Shown: piece after piece, positions 24,315 to 35,885 of the stretch
How positions within the stretch are numbered: the first letter of the stretch is position 1
How the letters are laid out: every line of letters starts with the position of its first letter
From: Adineta ricciae
Lineage: Eukaryota > Rotifera > Eurotatoria > Adinetida > Adinetidae
Length of the DNA stretch: 64,000 bases
Direction of reading: 5' to 3'
Assembly (NCBI GenBank): GCA_905250025.1
Contig: CAJNOJ010000017.1
Span: 372,001-436,000, forward strand
Notes under the pieces: model-generated
Database searches by the model: none
What the model saw: only the letters and a program-made list of their open reading frames with translations
Told to the model about the DNA's origin: nothing
Translations under genes and position numbers: made by a program

Positions 24315-26204
24315 TTGTGTGAAAGTTTAAGGCAGTGTACCTAGAATTTTCGATAGATTGTGAAATCATAATTCCATTGCGGATTTTTAGATAGCGGAGT
24401 ACGTCGAGCATTCCTCTATTGAATTACATAGTTTTCATGAGTAGACAAACGTAAGAAAGATATCTATTTTTTCCTGGATAAGAAAAAATGTAGGCGTATT
24501 GCAGGTCTAGCGGTTTCCACAGCAGCGAGCGGAGCTACTTCTCAACAGTTTCATAGCTAAGCCTTGTGAGAATCGTCACTTTTCACATTATTCACACTGT
24601 AAAAAAGCGATCTTTTTAGGAATTTCATATTTATGTAATAATTATTTTAAACCATACACAGCCATCAAAGCCTGCATATATCCTTAAAAACCATGTTCCC
24701 CTAGCTTCATGTGAAACCCGAGACATTTCCTGGTAAACTTATACTTTCGTGAAAACACTGCTTTCTTTAGGGCGTATTTTGTATGTGATAGAACTCGGTA
24801 TGAAAATGCACTAATTTAATTACACTAAACATCGTTTCTTTAATACATCTCATTATAGCGAATACACGTGAGGGATTCTGCAAATAAGCTTTTAATAATA
24901 CGAATTAATGTCGTTTAGCATAGAGAAAGAACATTGACTCGATTTATTGTTGTTCATGTACGTAAAAATCGTTTTATCAGTTGTTAAACGGGGACCTAAG
25001 TGAGATTCAATCTCTTCGATACGTAGTATGCTCTTGGCTACGGCACTGACCACTAATTTGGACTAAATGCGTAATCTATAAATGAAAAGGATAAGAACTT
25101 GCTCTCCGCTGTATACATCGATCATTGTAAAATATGTCTACACTTTTGGTTTCAGTCATTCATTGAAATCTCAAATCTCGTTTCGCCCCAAACTTCTCTT
25201 TCTTATCATGAAGAAAACTGCATGTATTTTTGCTGGGAATGGTGTTGTTAGGAACAACACTGAATGAAAATTAACTTAAAGCTAATTTCTTTCACGCATT
25301 TTTTGCTCATAAAAACTACATAATGCGATAAAGAAATGTTCGCTGCATTGCGCTATGTCAAAATCAACTCAAACGAATGCCGCAAAATATAGCTACACGA
25401 TTTTTATTAAAAATTTTCAAATCACTAATGAAATACTGGCCAGTCACTCTTCTATGTATGTTGATGAAAAAGAAAAGAGAAAGTCATTTGCGTTATGATC
25501 GAACAAAAAATATTTTACAGAGGTTGCCATTTAAATTTTTTTACCGTAATAAAAGCCTTCATTTTCTGATGAAAAGTGCATTCTTTTTCTCGGCGAGCTA
25601 TTCTTATGTGTACTTCTCGTTTCTGAGAATGACGACTGATACTATGACATAGTTTATTCGTGGAAATTCAGAATGTAAATAGACAACTTTGAGAAATACT
25701 TTGTTCACTTTCTTACGTTCAGCTTGTAAGAAAAAGAAAAAAATCCAGTAATCGATCTATTATCGAATGCAACTTGTACGATTTTTGATGTTATACGTGA
25801 AGACTGGTATATGGAGGAATGGTGGCGAACCATTTTCTTCGTTTTTTAAACAAATAGAACGAGAAAAGTAGGTTATGATTCGAAAAATTTCAGTCCGGCT
25901 TGAATGGTTGTCGAATGCACAACAAATCTATCAAACAATATTTTAGACAAAATCTACAGGCAGAGCTAGACCTTTGTTATAATCGGAAGTAGAGGAATAG
26001 TTCATAGAAACTATTTTTTCTTTAATTTTCTGGCGTTGAGACACGCATATACGCGTTTTGAAACTTTACACATATTGTCTTGACCATAATATTATTTAGG
26101 CTTCATCGGAAAGATTCCTCTCTGTCTTTCTTGTATTGATAGTACTATTGGATCATCGTTGCGTATAGCTATGTGTTCTCTCGCGTTCTGACGTGTCTAT
26201 TTCT
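24315..26204. other. Gene-poor AT-rich stretch
   Basis: About 1.9 kb between the intronless gene and the piggyBac remnant. I find no domain-bearing frame. The stretch 24980-25070 has a hairpin-like GAGATTCAATCTC, but no tRNA fold could be drawn. I searched by eye for the missing left end of the piggyBac element and did not see it. Confidence 0.45.
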
Positions 26205-26538
26205 CACAATCTTTTCGGAATGAACTGATTCGACAATTGATTGAAAGACATGCGCAATCTAGAAATTTAACTGGTCGTCTGTCTACTGGAGATGATCCCA
26301 TACACCTTACTGCACATCATTTTCCTCCTCTAGTTCTAGCAACAGCCACAGGAAAAATTGTGCGAAGATCTTGTATAGTTTGTAGTAATACAAACAGACG
26401 AGAGAGAAAACGTACCGATAAACGTTATCAGTGTGATGTTGGACATTGCATGATAGATTGTTATGAAGATTATCATACTCTAAAACATTTATAAATGCTT
26501 CCAGATATTTTTTGAAAGAAAACCTTGGCGCCAAAGGG
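26205..26538 (+). mobile_element. piggyBac element remnant (transposase C-terminus and right end)
   Basis: The frame to 26494 encodes the tail of a piggyBac-type transposase. It has a short helix FRNELIRQLIERHA, then the Cys-rich zinc-binding end CIVCSNTNRRERKRTDKRYQ, C-D-x-G-H-C, CYEDYHTLKHL. Downstream, 26523-26538 is the terminal sequence whose reverse complement reads CCCTTTGGCGCCAAGG. It is followed immediately by TTAA (26539-26542), the obligatory piggyBac target. The catalytic DDE part and the left end are absent, so the copy is 5'-truncated and cannot move itself. Confidence 0.72.
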
Positions 26539-26542
26539 TTAA

Positions 26543-27111
26543 AATGCTGAATAAAAAAAAATTGTAAATATGACTAGTCGAGAGTCTATCACAACGCAGT
26601 TATATTTTTTACTTGAATGGTAGAAGAACGCTCTTTTCTCCGCTAACATTTCACTGACAATATTAGTCGTTTTCTTCAAACAAAAAAACCTCACCTCTTT
26701 GCGGCGTGTACTATCGGGAATAATTTGTCTTCTGTTCGATAAGTGATCGCGAGACATACAGAATTACCGGTAACACATAATTGTATGTTCAAGGTATTTC
26801 CTATTCATCTATTGCCATTAAAGCATACTATCATGAAAACCTGTCGTTCATGAATGCCATCTATCTGCAAACGTTTGATTGATTCAACTCCTACGAATGG
26901 TGATGTGATGCAATACACATATGCATACAGCCACCTTCTTGCGTTTTTTCGTTGCCCACACTACCTGCGGTCGAAAATCAGATATTTGATTTTAGAATTG
27001 CAGCGATTAACTCGATTGTCAAAAAATATAGCCTATTCGATGTTGACCAGCATGCTTTGTTGAACCTTTTCGAAAATGGCTTCCAGTTATTGTATTTGCA
27101 TCTTCTAGAGA
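26543..27111. other. Intergenic, upstream of MUL1
   Basis: No supported gene. A short frame ATG at 27075 runs in a different frame and stops in TAG at the presumed splice acceptor (CATCTTCTAG) four bases before the MUL1 start. Confidence 0.5.
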
Positions 27112-28247
27112 ATGTCTGGTTGGGATTGGCTTTGGGTCGTTGGAGAACTTGGTGTTACATACGGATGTTATGTATTTTGGAAAAAGAATGATAAATATGC
27201 TGCAGTTCTTGAAGTAGAAAACATAAGATCTTTGCCACACTCTGTTCGCGTATTGATATCGTGTCTGTTTAGGTATCTCCTCATATTGACATCGATAATC
27301 TAAAAAATTTCTCGTCTATGACCACATCTGTCGATTATGCGACAGTACACGGTCTTGTACAACCGAATGACCTAAAGTCACATTCAAGACTCACATCAAA
27401 TTTCACTGCAGACTGTATCGGTGTTATCCATCGTTTAACATTACATGAACAAAAATTACAAAAACTCCAAAGTTCTTGGTAAGATGATTTTGGATTCCTA
27501 TGGAATAATTTCTGATATTTTACCTGATGAAGGGCTGAAACGAAAAAGCTAATTAGCGCTGCAACACGCTATGTACCATTTCGACTGGTATCGTCCAAAG
27601 GAAACTATGTTTGTATTGATAAGCCGCTTCAATTCAAGTCGATCGAAGATCAACTGGATGTGACTCACGTTAGATTCGATCCTAATCCCTCGTCGTCTGT
27701 GCAAAAAGTCTTTGAGACATTACTCGGAAATCTTTCAAAAGGTGTTGAAACACGAGAAGAAATGTTACTAAATAACACACAATTAACCGGCATCGGTCGG
27801 TTAGAAAAACGACTCAATGTATGGCATCTTGTTCCACATGAACAATGGGGAGGAATATTAACACGATCCAGTCGAGATGAGATATTAGCGTCGTTTAGAA
27901 ATCGTTCGAGTTGGAGTCGTATTTTTACTATTCTATTCAGTAGCCTCACTGGCTGCACAATTATCTATTTGATCTTCAAGTACTATTCTCGAACACCGCG
28001 AATATCGAATAATTCTCGACGACGAGTCATACCACCAGCTACACAAGATGCGAATACGAATGATGCAACTCGATTACAATGTGTCATTTGCTTAGATCAT
28101 GAAATTGTGTACAGTTTGCAACCATGCTCACATTTAGCTCTATGCCAGTCATGTGCCGAACAACTGCAAAGGCGAAGCCGATTCGAGCAAAAGTGTCCGA
28201 TTTGTCGGACGCCTATTGAACAATACCAACGTATGTTTTTACCTTAA
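27112..28247 (+). CDS. MUL1: MUL1-like mitochondrial E3 ubiquitin ligase
   Basis: Three exons (27112-27213, 27273-27478, 27533-28247) give 340 residues (human MUL1 has 352). An N-terminal membrane segment lies within the first 20 residues. The BAM/GIDE region follows (CIGVIHRLTLHEQKLQK; VPFRLVSSKGNYVCIDKPL). A second membrane helix comes next (IFTILFSSLTGCTIIYLIFK). The C-terminal RING of the C3HC4 type reads CVICLDHEIVYSLQPCSHLALC...CPICRTP. MUL1 sits in the outer mitochondrial membrane and ubiquitinates or SUMOylates mitofusin, Drp1 and other targets. The start was chosen because the upstream ATG is closed by an in-frame stop. It is followed 212 bp later by the next gene on the same strand. 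Confidence 0.93.
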
Positions 28248-28459
28248 AGAGTCGTTTCGATTACTTAATCATGAATTCTGTTGATGGAAATAAATTTGCG
28301 TTTTTTAGCTATTGTATTTATTTTTTGATAATGAAAAGAAGACTTTTGCTACTATGACTTTTTTATAACATGTCTTTTTTGTGAGCAAATAATTACTTGA
28401 CCAAACTTCGTTTATATAAAGATTTATCTATGAGAACTTTCCCTTTTATAGATAGATTA

Positions 28460-30690
28460 ATGATTTCCAAGTGTCGATCGATACTCTCCCAACACTCACG
28501 GTCTTGTTCCGTATTCTATCGTCAATTTTTGACGTAATTCGTTCATTGAAATCACTTTGTCACCAAATCATTCTCTTCAAATTTAGAAATGTCAATTCAG
28601 TAAAAGATCTCAACTCATCATCGAAAGACTATGATGCTCTTGTTGTTGTTGCAACTGAATTAGATCAGATCAAAGACCATGTAGATCATTCAGTAACAAA
28701 AGATCTTCAGGCATTTCGTCAAGTTCGCTTCTGAACGTACTTTCCTCTTCATCTCGTTTGATTTGATTCTAGTTAAATAAGAAGTTCGATAAAGATGTAA
28801 CTGTAACTATTAATGATGTTGTTCCCGGTAAACGATTGGTAAGAATTGTGTTATCAAACAAATGAAGATAGAAATAGTTTGTTTTTGTTTAGATCTATTC
28901 TTCAACCGGAAAAGTAACTCGCGATTTTGATGATGTACGCCGCTTTGCCGATGCGGCTGCCGCAGGAATGAAAAAGGCCTTAGCACTTGGTGCAAAGTGT
29001 CCATTGATTGCTAGTTTCGGCTCCAAATTGTATCAGCAAGCCCATCTGGTGACGTTGTTATCTGCTTTAGAAACAACTTATGTGGTAAAGTACCATTGGA
29101 TTTGTTCGTACTCACTTCTTCCTCTTCGACGAACTCTCTTCTAGCCATTGCAAGTTCGAGAAGATAAACCTGCGGAGAAAACTAAAGTTGATCGACTAGG
29201 TGTCTATATTCCTCAGACGTCGTCTGATTGCAATGATAAATTAGTTAGCTATGCTCGTGCTATCGAATTGGGACGTGTCGTTGGCAGAGATATCGGTGGA
29301 GCTGATCCAGAACGTATGGCACCACCGCGTGTCGTTGATTATGTTCAAGAAATATTTGGTAAATCATCCGGTATCAAAGTAAAAAAGAAATCCTCGTGTA
29401 GCATAGGATTTACTGCGGTGTATTTTAGATAAATATAATAAAAGATCAAAATGAAATTGACAAGGATTTCCCTTTATTCGCTGCTGTAAATCGGGCAGCT
29501 AGAGGTGTGCTTTGTCAAAGTCATCTTTAATGTTCAAAATAACTCTCGATCTTTTACAGGTATCGATCGGCATCAAGGTCGTCTAATCTTTCTCGAATAT
29601 ACGGGTGAGGGTGAAATAAACTCCACAGCAATGCTTGTTGGAAAAGGTGTTACTTACGACACTGGTGGTCTCGATATTAAAAGTATGTGAGAAATCTAAT
29701 TTTGTTTCACTTGACTGGTGTGAGATTTATTTTTAGCTGGCGGCGGAATGGTATAGTTGATATCTTGATTGAACTAATTCGTAGGTTTTTGAGAAAAAAG
29801 TATTTTTAGACAAGTATGTCCTATGATAAATGCGGTGCTGCAAGTGTCGCTGGTTTTTTCAAAGTTCTTTCGGAGCTGAAACCCAAACAGCTCAAAGCAA
29901 TTGGCGTTTTAGCTGTAGCACGAAATAGTTGCGGAGAAGAAGGATACGTCACTGACGAAATCCTCAAGGCGAGAGCAGGTGTTCGCATTCGTGTTGGAAG
30001 TACCGATGCCGAAGGTAGAGAGATCGAATTGGAAGAGAAAAACGTAGATCATATCGACAAATTCTAGGTCGATTAGTTATGGCCGATTCATTATGCTACA
30101 TGAAAGAGCTAGCATTGAAAGAAGTCAATCCACAACTATTTACTATTGCAACCTTAACTGGCCATGCGGCACGTACATATGGGGATAATTATACGGTAAA
30201 CAGGAAAAGTTTAATATAAAAAAAAAGTGAGTATTGTCTTGATTTGAAAAGGCTGTGATGGACAATGGACCGGCGAGAGAAAAGAAAATCGCACAACGAC
30301 TTCAAGAATTAGGTGAGAATATTGGTGATCCATTTGAAATTTCTACTGTTCGACGTGAAGTTCGTGTTTTTTGCTATGTGAAAGTTTCACTTAAAAAACA
30401 ATCACTCCGTTTCTATTTAGGATTACGATTTTATAGATGATAAAAGCAAAGTAGCAGATATCCTGCAATGTAATACACGGCCTAGTAACGTTACATCTCG
30501 TGGTCATCAATATCCAGCAGCATTTCTTGCTCGCGCATCTGGCCTCGATAAACACGGTCGTGATTCCGACAAACCGTTGAGTTACACACATCTAGATATC
30601 GCTGGTAGTGCTGGAAAGTTACCAGGTTTACCGACTGCCCGTCCAATACCAGCACTATGTCAAATGTTTATCGCTGATCGTGTTTTGTAA
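28460..30690 (+). CDS. M17 leucine-aminopeptidase-family metallopeptidase
   Basis: Twelve exons (28460-28533, 28587-28722, 28773-28838, 28893-29084, 29145-29378, 29429-29504, 29560-29682, 29737-29750, 29810-30014, 30068-30195, 30252-30359, 30421-30690) sum to 541 residues. The catalytic M17 core is present: VGKGVTYDTGGLDIK, then SYDKCGAASVAGF, then the NTDAEGR-type motif as STDAEGRLVMAD (split by an intron), then ATLTGHA. It most resembles the family containing C. elegans W07G4.4. The enzyme removes N-terminal residues using two metal ions. The first exon encodes an Arg-rich, acid-free leader (MISKCRSILSQHSRSCSVFY), which suggests mitochondrial import; the frame across that intron supports this start. 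Exon 8 is only 14 nt. Confidence 0.94.
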
Positions 30691-32052
30691 TTTGGTCGCG
30701 TATCGTTTTGTCTAGTATAAGGAAAAATATAGTAAAGCGTCAAATTATTTTGTAGAATTAAGAGAAAAACTTATGATCGTTGATATACGTCTGAACTATA
30801 AATGAAGTGAAAATGAAGTTATTCTCTTATTTCAACAGAAAACTCTTGTATGTGTCATATAAAGGAAAAGATCGCAATCTTGAATGTCATCCTTGCTTCG
30901 GGTAGAATATATCGAAAATAAAAAGAATTTATGAATTGTATCACCTAAAGACATGAAAATTCAAGGCATTATCGATAGGTGAATTGATTCAAATCTAATA
31001 TAATAAATCACATTTTAGAATAATCAAGATAAGATTGTAATCGGAAGCAAAGAAAATATTATTCATTTTCTTGATTAATCTTTGAATTTCCGAATTAGAT
31101 TAGGACAATAGAGAAAAGAGAAAAATATCTCTAACGAGTAGTGCAAAAGTTTTTCGACGCTTTTGGTTGGGAACATATCTGTGTTGAAGTACACGATGAA
31201 CTGCTAAGCGTATTTCGAAAAACAGTGTCGAGTTCTCACCAAAAGTGAGGTCTCCGAAAAAAAATCAAAATCGAACCTACGAATTTCGATGACCTTCGCT
31301 CAAACTCTTCTAATAGCAATTAGCATCGCAGAAGATCTGAAGCACGAACGGACCGCTGTCAAATCGATTCTAAATATATATTACAAGCATTTCTTACCTT
31401 TGTTTGACCGTTAGATATCTACTTTAGTCGAATTATTCATGTGCTAAAAAGGAACGATTTGATTAACACGACTCATCAGGATTTTTGAGCAATGAATAAT
31501 ATTCAACCTCCTCATAACAAATGAACCGATTCAAATGTTAACCTAACCGCAATAGAGCATTTTTTTAAATCGATTTTGTTCTATAATGCAAGGTCCTCTT
31601 AAAAACAGTTAAACACTGAGATACATTCATCAGAAAAATCTTACAGATTTTAGGAGAGAAAGAATCTCAGTACGAGTTGTCAATCGCGACAAGTGAGTTT
31701 CAACCATCTGTGTTCGAATGCCCTCTATCATACCCACGTTTTGATCTGTCAAGATTCTCCTCCAATGCGCAATCGCTTCTCTCAATACTGCGATGCAGTG
31801 CAAGTAGCGATGCGATTCTTTTCTAAGTTAGTTTTCCACTGCTCCTGACAATGCATGTATCGTTTTCTTTTTTTTCTCTCATTCTCTCATTCTTCCAGGA
31901 AGCAAACAAGAGTACGAATGCTTCATCTCTTTATTCTCGTTCTTTTTTTCCACATATAGATTGCAATCAATCTCGCGTTCACTCATTCACACTTCTACAC
32001 ACATATATATATATTATTTTTATCTAAAATACAAAGACAACAAAGCTGAAAC
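30691..32052. other. Intergenic, upstream of Ras
   Basis: About 1.36 kb of AT-rich sequence with no coding signal. Pyrimidine tracts and ATATATATAT (about 32001-32012) close to the Ras start may belong to its promoter or 5'UTR. Confidence 0.5.
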
Positions 32053-33111
32053 ATGACTGAATACAAACTTGTCGTCGTCGGTGGTAAATTCAATAATTCC
32101 TAAATAAAACCATTCTAATATGTATATGTTTTCTTTTTAAATAATAACAACAGCTGGTGGTGTGGGCAAAAGCGCATTGACAATTCAACTTATTCAGAAC
32201 CAGTAAATCGATTCGAAAACACGCTTCAGCCTAGTTTCACATTGTCTTTTCTTCTAGCTTCATCGATGAATATGACCCGACAATTGGTAAACAGTTAGAA
32301 AAACGTTTTGCTCTCATTGTTCAATATGTAATATAGAGGATTCCTATCGAAAGCAAGCGGTTGTTGATGGTGAAACATGTCTACTCGACATTCTTGTATG
32401 TAAAACCATTTTAATCGACTTTGTCTGAAAACGATTTCTATCTAGGACACTGCCGGACAAGAAGAGTACAGGTAGTCTTGATGTCATATGCTTGTCAATT
32501 GTACATTTTATCGGTTGCTTGTTTTTCCTCCGATTAGTGCTATGCGTGATCAATACATGCGTGGCGGCGAAGGCTTTCTTTGCGTGTTCGCAGTCAATAA
32601 TGCGAAATCATTCGAAGAAATCAAACAATATCGTGAACAAATAAAACGAGTAAAAGATGTCGATGATATCCCAATGGTTTGTAAGTATCGATATGATCAA
32701 CAGGAAATTTCCTCGCATAATCGACGTGCCATTTGAAATTTTAGTGGTAGGAAATAAAATTGACTTGCCAACACGCACTATTGATTTATCACAAGCAAAA
32801 GAGTTCGCTGCAAATCTATCCATGCCGTTTGTTCAAACGTCAGCTAAAACACGGCAAGGTGTCGAAGAAGCATTCTATACCCTCGTGCGAGAAATACGAA
32901 AATATGTAAATAACGATCGTGTTTCATTTGTTTTCCTTTTTAATACTTATTTGCCGATTTGATTTTGTAGAAAGAACGAACGCGGAAAGGTCGGAAAAGT
33001 AAATCCGGTAGCAGTGGCTTGAATAGTATTGGAAATAAAACTTCCTCCAAAGATGGCCGTAGTAAAGGTGTGAGACAACGCAATGGTAAACGAAGTTGCA
33101 TTTTAATGTAA
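32053..33111 (+). CDS. RAS: Ras small GTPase (KRAS/HRAS/NRAS type)
   Basis: Eight exons (32053-32083, 32154-32202, 32258-32286, 32337-32395, 32446-32471, 32538-32680, 32745-32905, 32971-33111) give 212 residues. The P-loop GAGGVGKS keeps glycines 12 and 13. Switch I is DEYDPTIEDSYRK, switch II is [16 protein letters not shown], and NKID and ETSAK-like TSAKT motifs follow. The hypervariable tail is longer than in vertebrates and rich in Lys, Arg and Ser. It ends in the CAAX box CILM, with no other Cys nearby for palmitoylation, so a K-Ras4B-like polybasic membrane anchor is inferred. CAAX Met suggests farnesylation. All signature residues are intact. Confidence 0.97.
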
Positions 33112-33544
33112 ACTGTCAAACAAGACCTTTTTCATCCTCATTATTTTCTGTTCCTTACTCTAATTGTCAGATATTTATGATTTAATAATTTCGAAGAAAA
33201 AAATATTTCTCTCCCTCTCTCTTGTATCAGTTTGACTTTTGTCTGGTATCGTATTTTATTTTATTTTTCAATTTCTAGTCATATTTTATCTACGGCACGG
33301 CAAATATTTACCTCTTCTTTTTGTTGTGATGTGATACACACACAACGTGCTTATTTTGTTTCTCTTTTCTTGTTCTAAAGTAATCCGTTGGTTTTCTTTG
33401 TATCTATGTTGTAGTTTTTGGCAATGAAAATAATGAGTTGTTCTCTTTTTTTTCCTTCTTCTTCTTCTTCTTCGTTCTCATTTTTCTGCACAATGAAATA
33501 TAGCCATATATTTAATTGGGTTTTTAGCTTGAATATTTCTTCAG
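33112..33544. other. Spacer between Ras and TMEM230
   Basis: T-rich 3' flank of Ras, leading into a run of TTC units (about 33456-33475). An acceptor-like TTTCTTCAG abuts the TMEM230 start at 33545. No gene seen. Confidence 0.5.
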
Positions 33545-34470
33545 ATGTACATACGACCCGTTCGCACTCAAACACTATCGCCTTCCAAGCTCGAAGTCGA
33601 ACAAAAAACTGATGAACAATATTCGAACAGCAAAGATAAAAAGAAAAAAGTAAGATGAATCTTGCTCGCTTGCATTTGTCTTCTGCTTTTTTTCTACTTC
33701 ATATATTTCTGCAATTCCTCTGAGAATGAAAATTTTATTATGCTGTTTTTCTTTCTTTTCTAGCGCTTCAAAAGTCCCATGAGGTAAGATGAGTATAATC
33801 ATCAGAAAATAAATGATTGAAGTAGAAGAACAATGAATTTATTATAATTATTATTTAAAGTGCCACTGTCTATCGCTTTACAAGGTAAAATTTAATAAAT
33901 GTCACATTAGATCTAATTGTGATGTTTGATTAGCTCATTGGATGTTTCGCCGCTCAAATCAATCGAATAGTTCTCGTCTAAGCAAAAACAATCGATGCTT
34001 TGTTTTTCTCTTCTAGAAACATCTTCAAACCGAAGACAGATGAAAATTCCAAAGAACCGTACTATCGATTGCAAGAACTCGAGCCGCAATATTCTGATTT
34101 ACAAGTAACATATCAATGCATAAATTCTATTTTCTAACATTTCTCTCGCAATAGTTTCGTGAGGCTGCACCTAAAGCCCCGATCTACGCAATCGGTTTGG
34201 CTACGGCTTTGTTTCTTCTTGGCTCACTTATGATCACATTAGGTTCATTAATGTTAACTGGTTATATTAAAACACAAGTGCGTGGATTTCTCTGATGCGT
34301 TTTTTCAAGTTCAATTTGATTTTTAGTATAGCGATCGTACATGGCCATTGATCGTTGTGGGCTCATTAGTCTTTCTTCCTGGTTTCTATCATCTACGCAT
34401 TGCTTATTGGGCTTGGAAAGGTGATAAGAACTTCTCTTTCGCTGACATTCCAGATCTTGATTGGTTCTGA
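33545..34470 (+). CDS. TMEM230: TMEM230-family membrane protein
   Basis: Five exons (33545-33649, 33764-33783, 34017-34104, 34155-34277, 34327-34470) give 159 residues. The family core is clear. A Tyr-rich segment ([16 protein letters not shown]) precedes [20 protein letters not shown] (first helix), [11 protein letters not shown], and a second helix in [19 protein letters not shown]. The tail ends FADIPDLD. Both termini are expected to face the cytosol. TMEM230 is a two-helix protein of secretory and synaptic vesicles involved in trafficking. The N-terminal 45 residues are basic and lack similarity. Exon 2 is only 20 nt. A start further upstream in another exon is possible because the ATG follows an acceptor directly. 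Confidence 0.94.
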
Positions 34471-34657
34471 TGAAATTACACATGTGATGAAGAAGTCCAT
34501 TGATATTTTCTCTTGTTTTGCTTATTCAATTTCATTTTCTTTCAATTAAACAGTCTCTTTGATCAATCGAAACTCTGTTTGATATATTAAACGATGAGCT
34601 CCATCTGAGAGAAGAGGAAAAACAGATAACGAGTTATTTTGTCTGGTATCGTATACG

Positions 34658-35790
34658 TTAGAGAGTCGACTTACATGCGCTCGGGGGCAGTGAAGTACAA
34701 AGTTTTCTCGCTAAGTTGAGATACCAACGATGTGCATAAAATGGGTTCGAATTTGTATAGAGATTTTTATCATCTTCTCGGGTTGTTAATGCACGACTTG
34801 ATATCATGCAATGATATCCCAACAGATTGCATATGTAAAGGGCACCAGGGCCTGTAATAATTAGTATAAAATAGGTTGGAATTGACATGAGGAATGTTGG
34901 ATGATCATTGGAAATCAGTATCTATCGAAGACAGCTATTTTATATATTCGTTTTTGAGAGAAATACTTTGGTTAAAGTTGTGATGAAATAGAATAGATCT
35001 GTTTGCAACAGACAAATAAGAAATATGATAAAAAATCGGTAATTTCTCATTCCGATACATGTACTCAAAAATGGACAGTGATGATCGAGTATTGTCACAC
35101 AATTCGAACATATCGGACAATGCGATGAACGAGGTGATCGAATCATCTGGCATGTAATACAATATTTGCATTTGATTACAGCATCATTCACTTGAATATC
35201 ATATCTGAGGTTATTCAATTGATCGGATGTCATTTGATCGAAATGAAACTGCTGGTTCATAATTGTACGTTCTAGTAAAGACGGACGTTGAATGATACCT
35301 GGATCAGTGCACATCGATCGAAAGAAATAGACTAGATAGAATCACGAATATTCATCGATCGTTTGCTCATCTTATTTCTCACTGTATGTATAGAAAAGGT
35401 AAAGTAGTCCAACGAGAAGAATAAATCGTTTATAATGGAGTTCTTTCATTAACACCGGCAGTTCAAAGATGAACCAGAAAATAGTTGTTAATGAGATTAC
35501 ACTGATGAGAAAGATTGCACCGGAAAGGTTTTTTCCAGTGATGCAGTGTCCATTGAAACAGATGTGGTTGTTTCCGGAATGGATTTGCCAACGACGAATA
35601 TGTTCTAAACGTTTGTACTGGTACGCTTCAACAGAGTCTTTTATCATGACAGATTGCATAACGCGCGTGATTTTCATCAGCCAGGATGACGCGAATTTCT
35701 CAACCAATAATATCGTGTTTTTTTCGTACTTCTACCTGCAAGGTTTTTTATACGATTGAAAAAGAATAGATGGGTAATTACCTTGTCCAT
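34658..35790 (-). CDS. DHHC palmitoyltransferase (ZDHHC9/14/18-like)
   Basis: Exons 35782-35790, 35383-35731, 34967-35331 and 34658-34921 sum to 328 residues. Two N-terminal helices (GAIFLISVISLTTIFWFIFE; FILLVGLLYLFYTY) are followed by TDPGI. The Cys-rich domain reads KCKYCITCQMIRSPRSSHCP, ICSNC, then DHHCPFLSTCIGMRNYRFF. Further helices and an ISSRALTTRED segment (the TTxE motif) come next. The order follows the ZDHHC9/14/18 branch, which S-acylates proteins such as Ras at the Golgi. The usual DHHCPW is DHHCPF here; the catalytic Cys is kept. The first coding exon is only ATG GAC AAG; the reading frame supports the second acceptor (GTAG, not CAG) of that intron. Confidence 0.94.
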
Positions 35791-35885
35791 TGTAATACAG
35801 ATTATTCGAGATGAATAACAGCTGATCAGTTTATTTTGTTTGCTTGTAGATTGTTTGCATTATTTTCAGCAGAACAAATCTCACT
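35791..35885. promoter_or_regulatory. 95-bp divergent promoter
   Basis: Only 95 bp separate the start codons of the minus-strand DHHC gene and the plus-strand Cys-rich gene. Both 5'UTRs and both promoters must fit here or overlap. A TTTTCAG acceptor-like site lies at about 35864-35870. Confidence 0.45.

Noticed and set aside
24980-25070. Possible tRNA or hairpin RNA (GAGATTCAATCTC)
   Set aside because: No acceptor stem or A and B boxes at proper spacing could be drawn.
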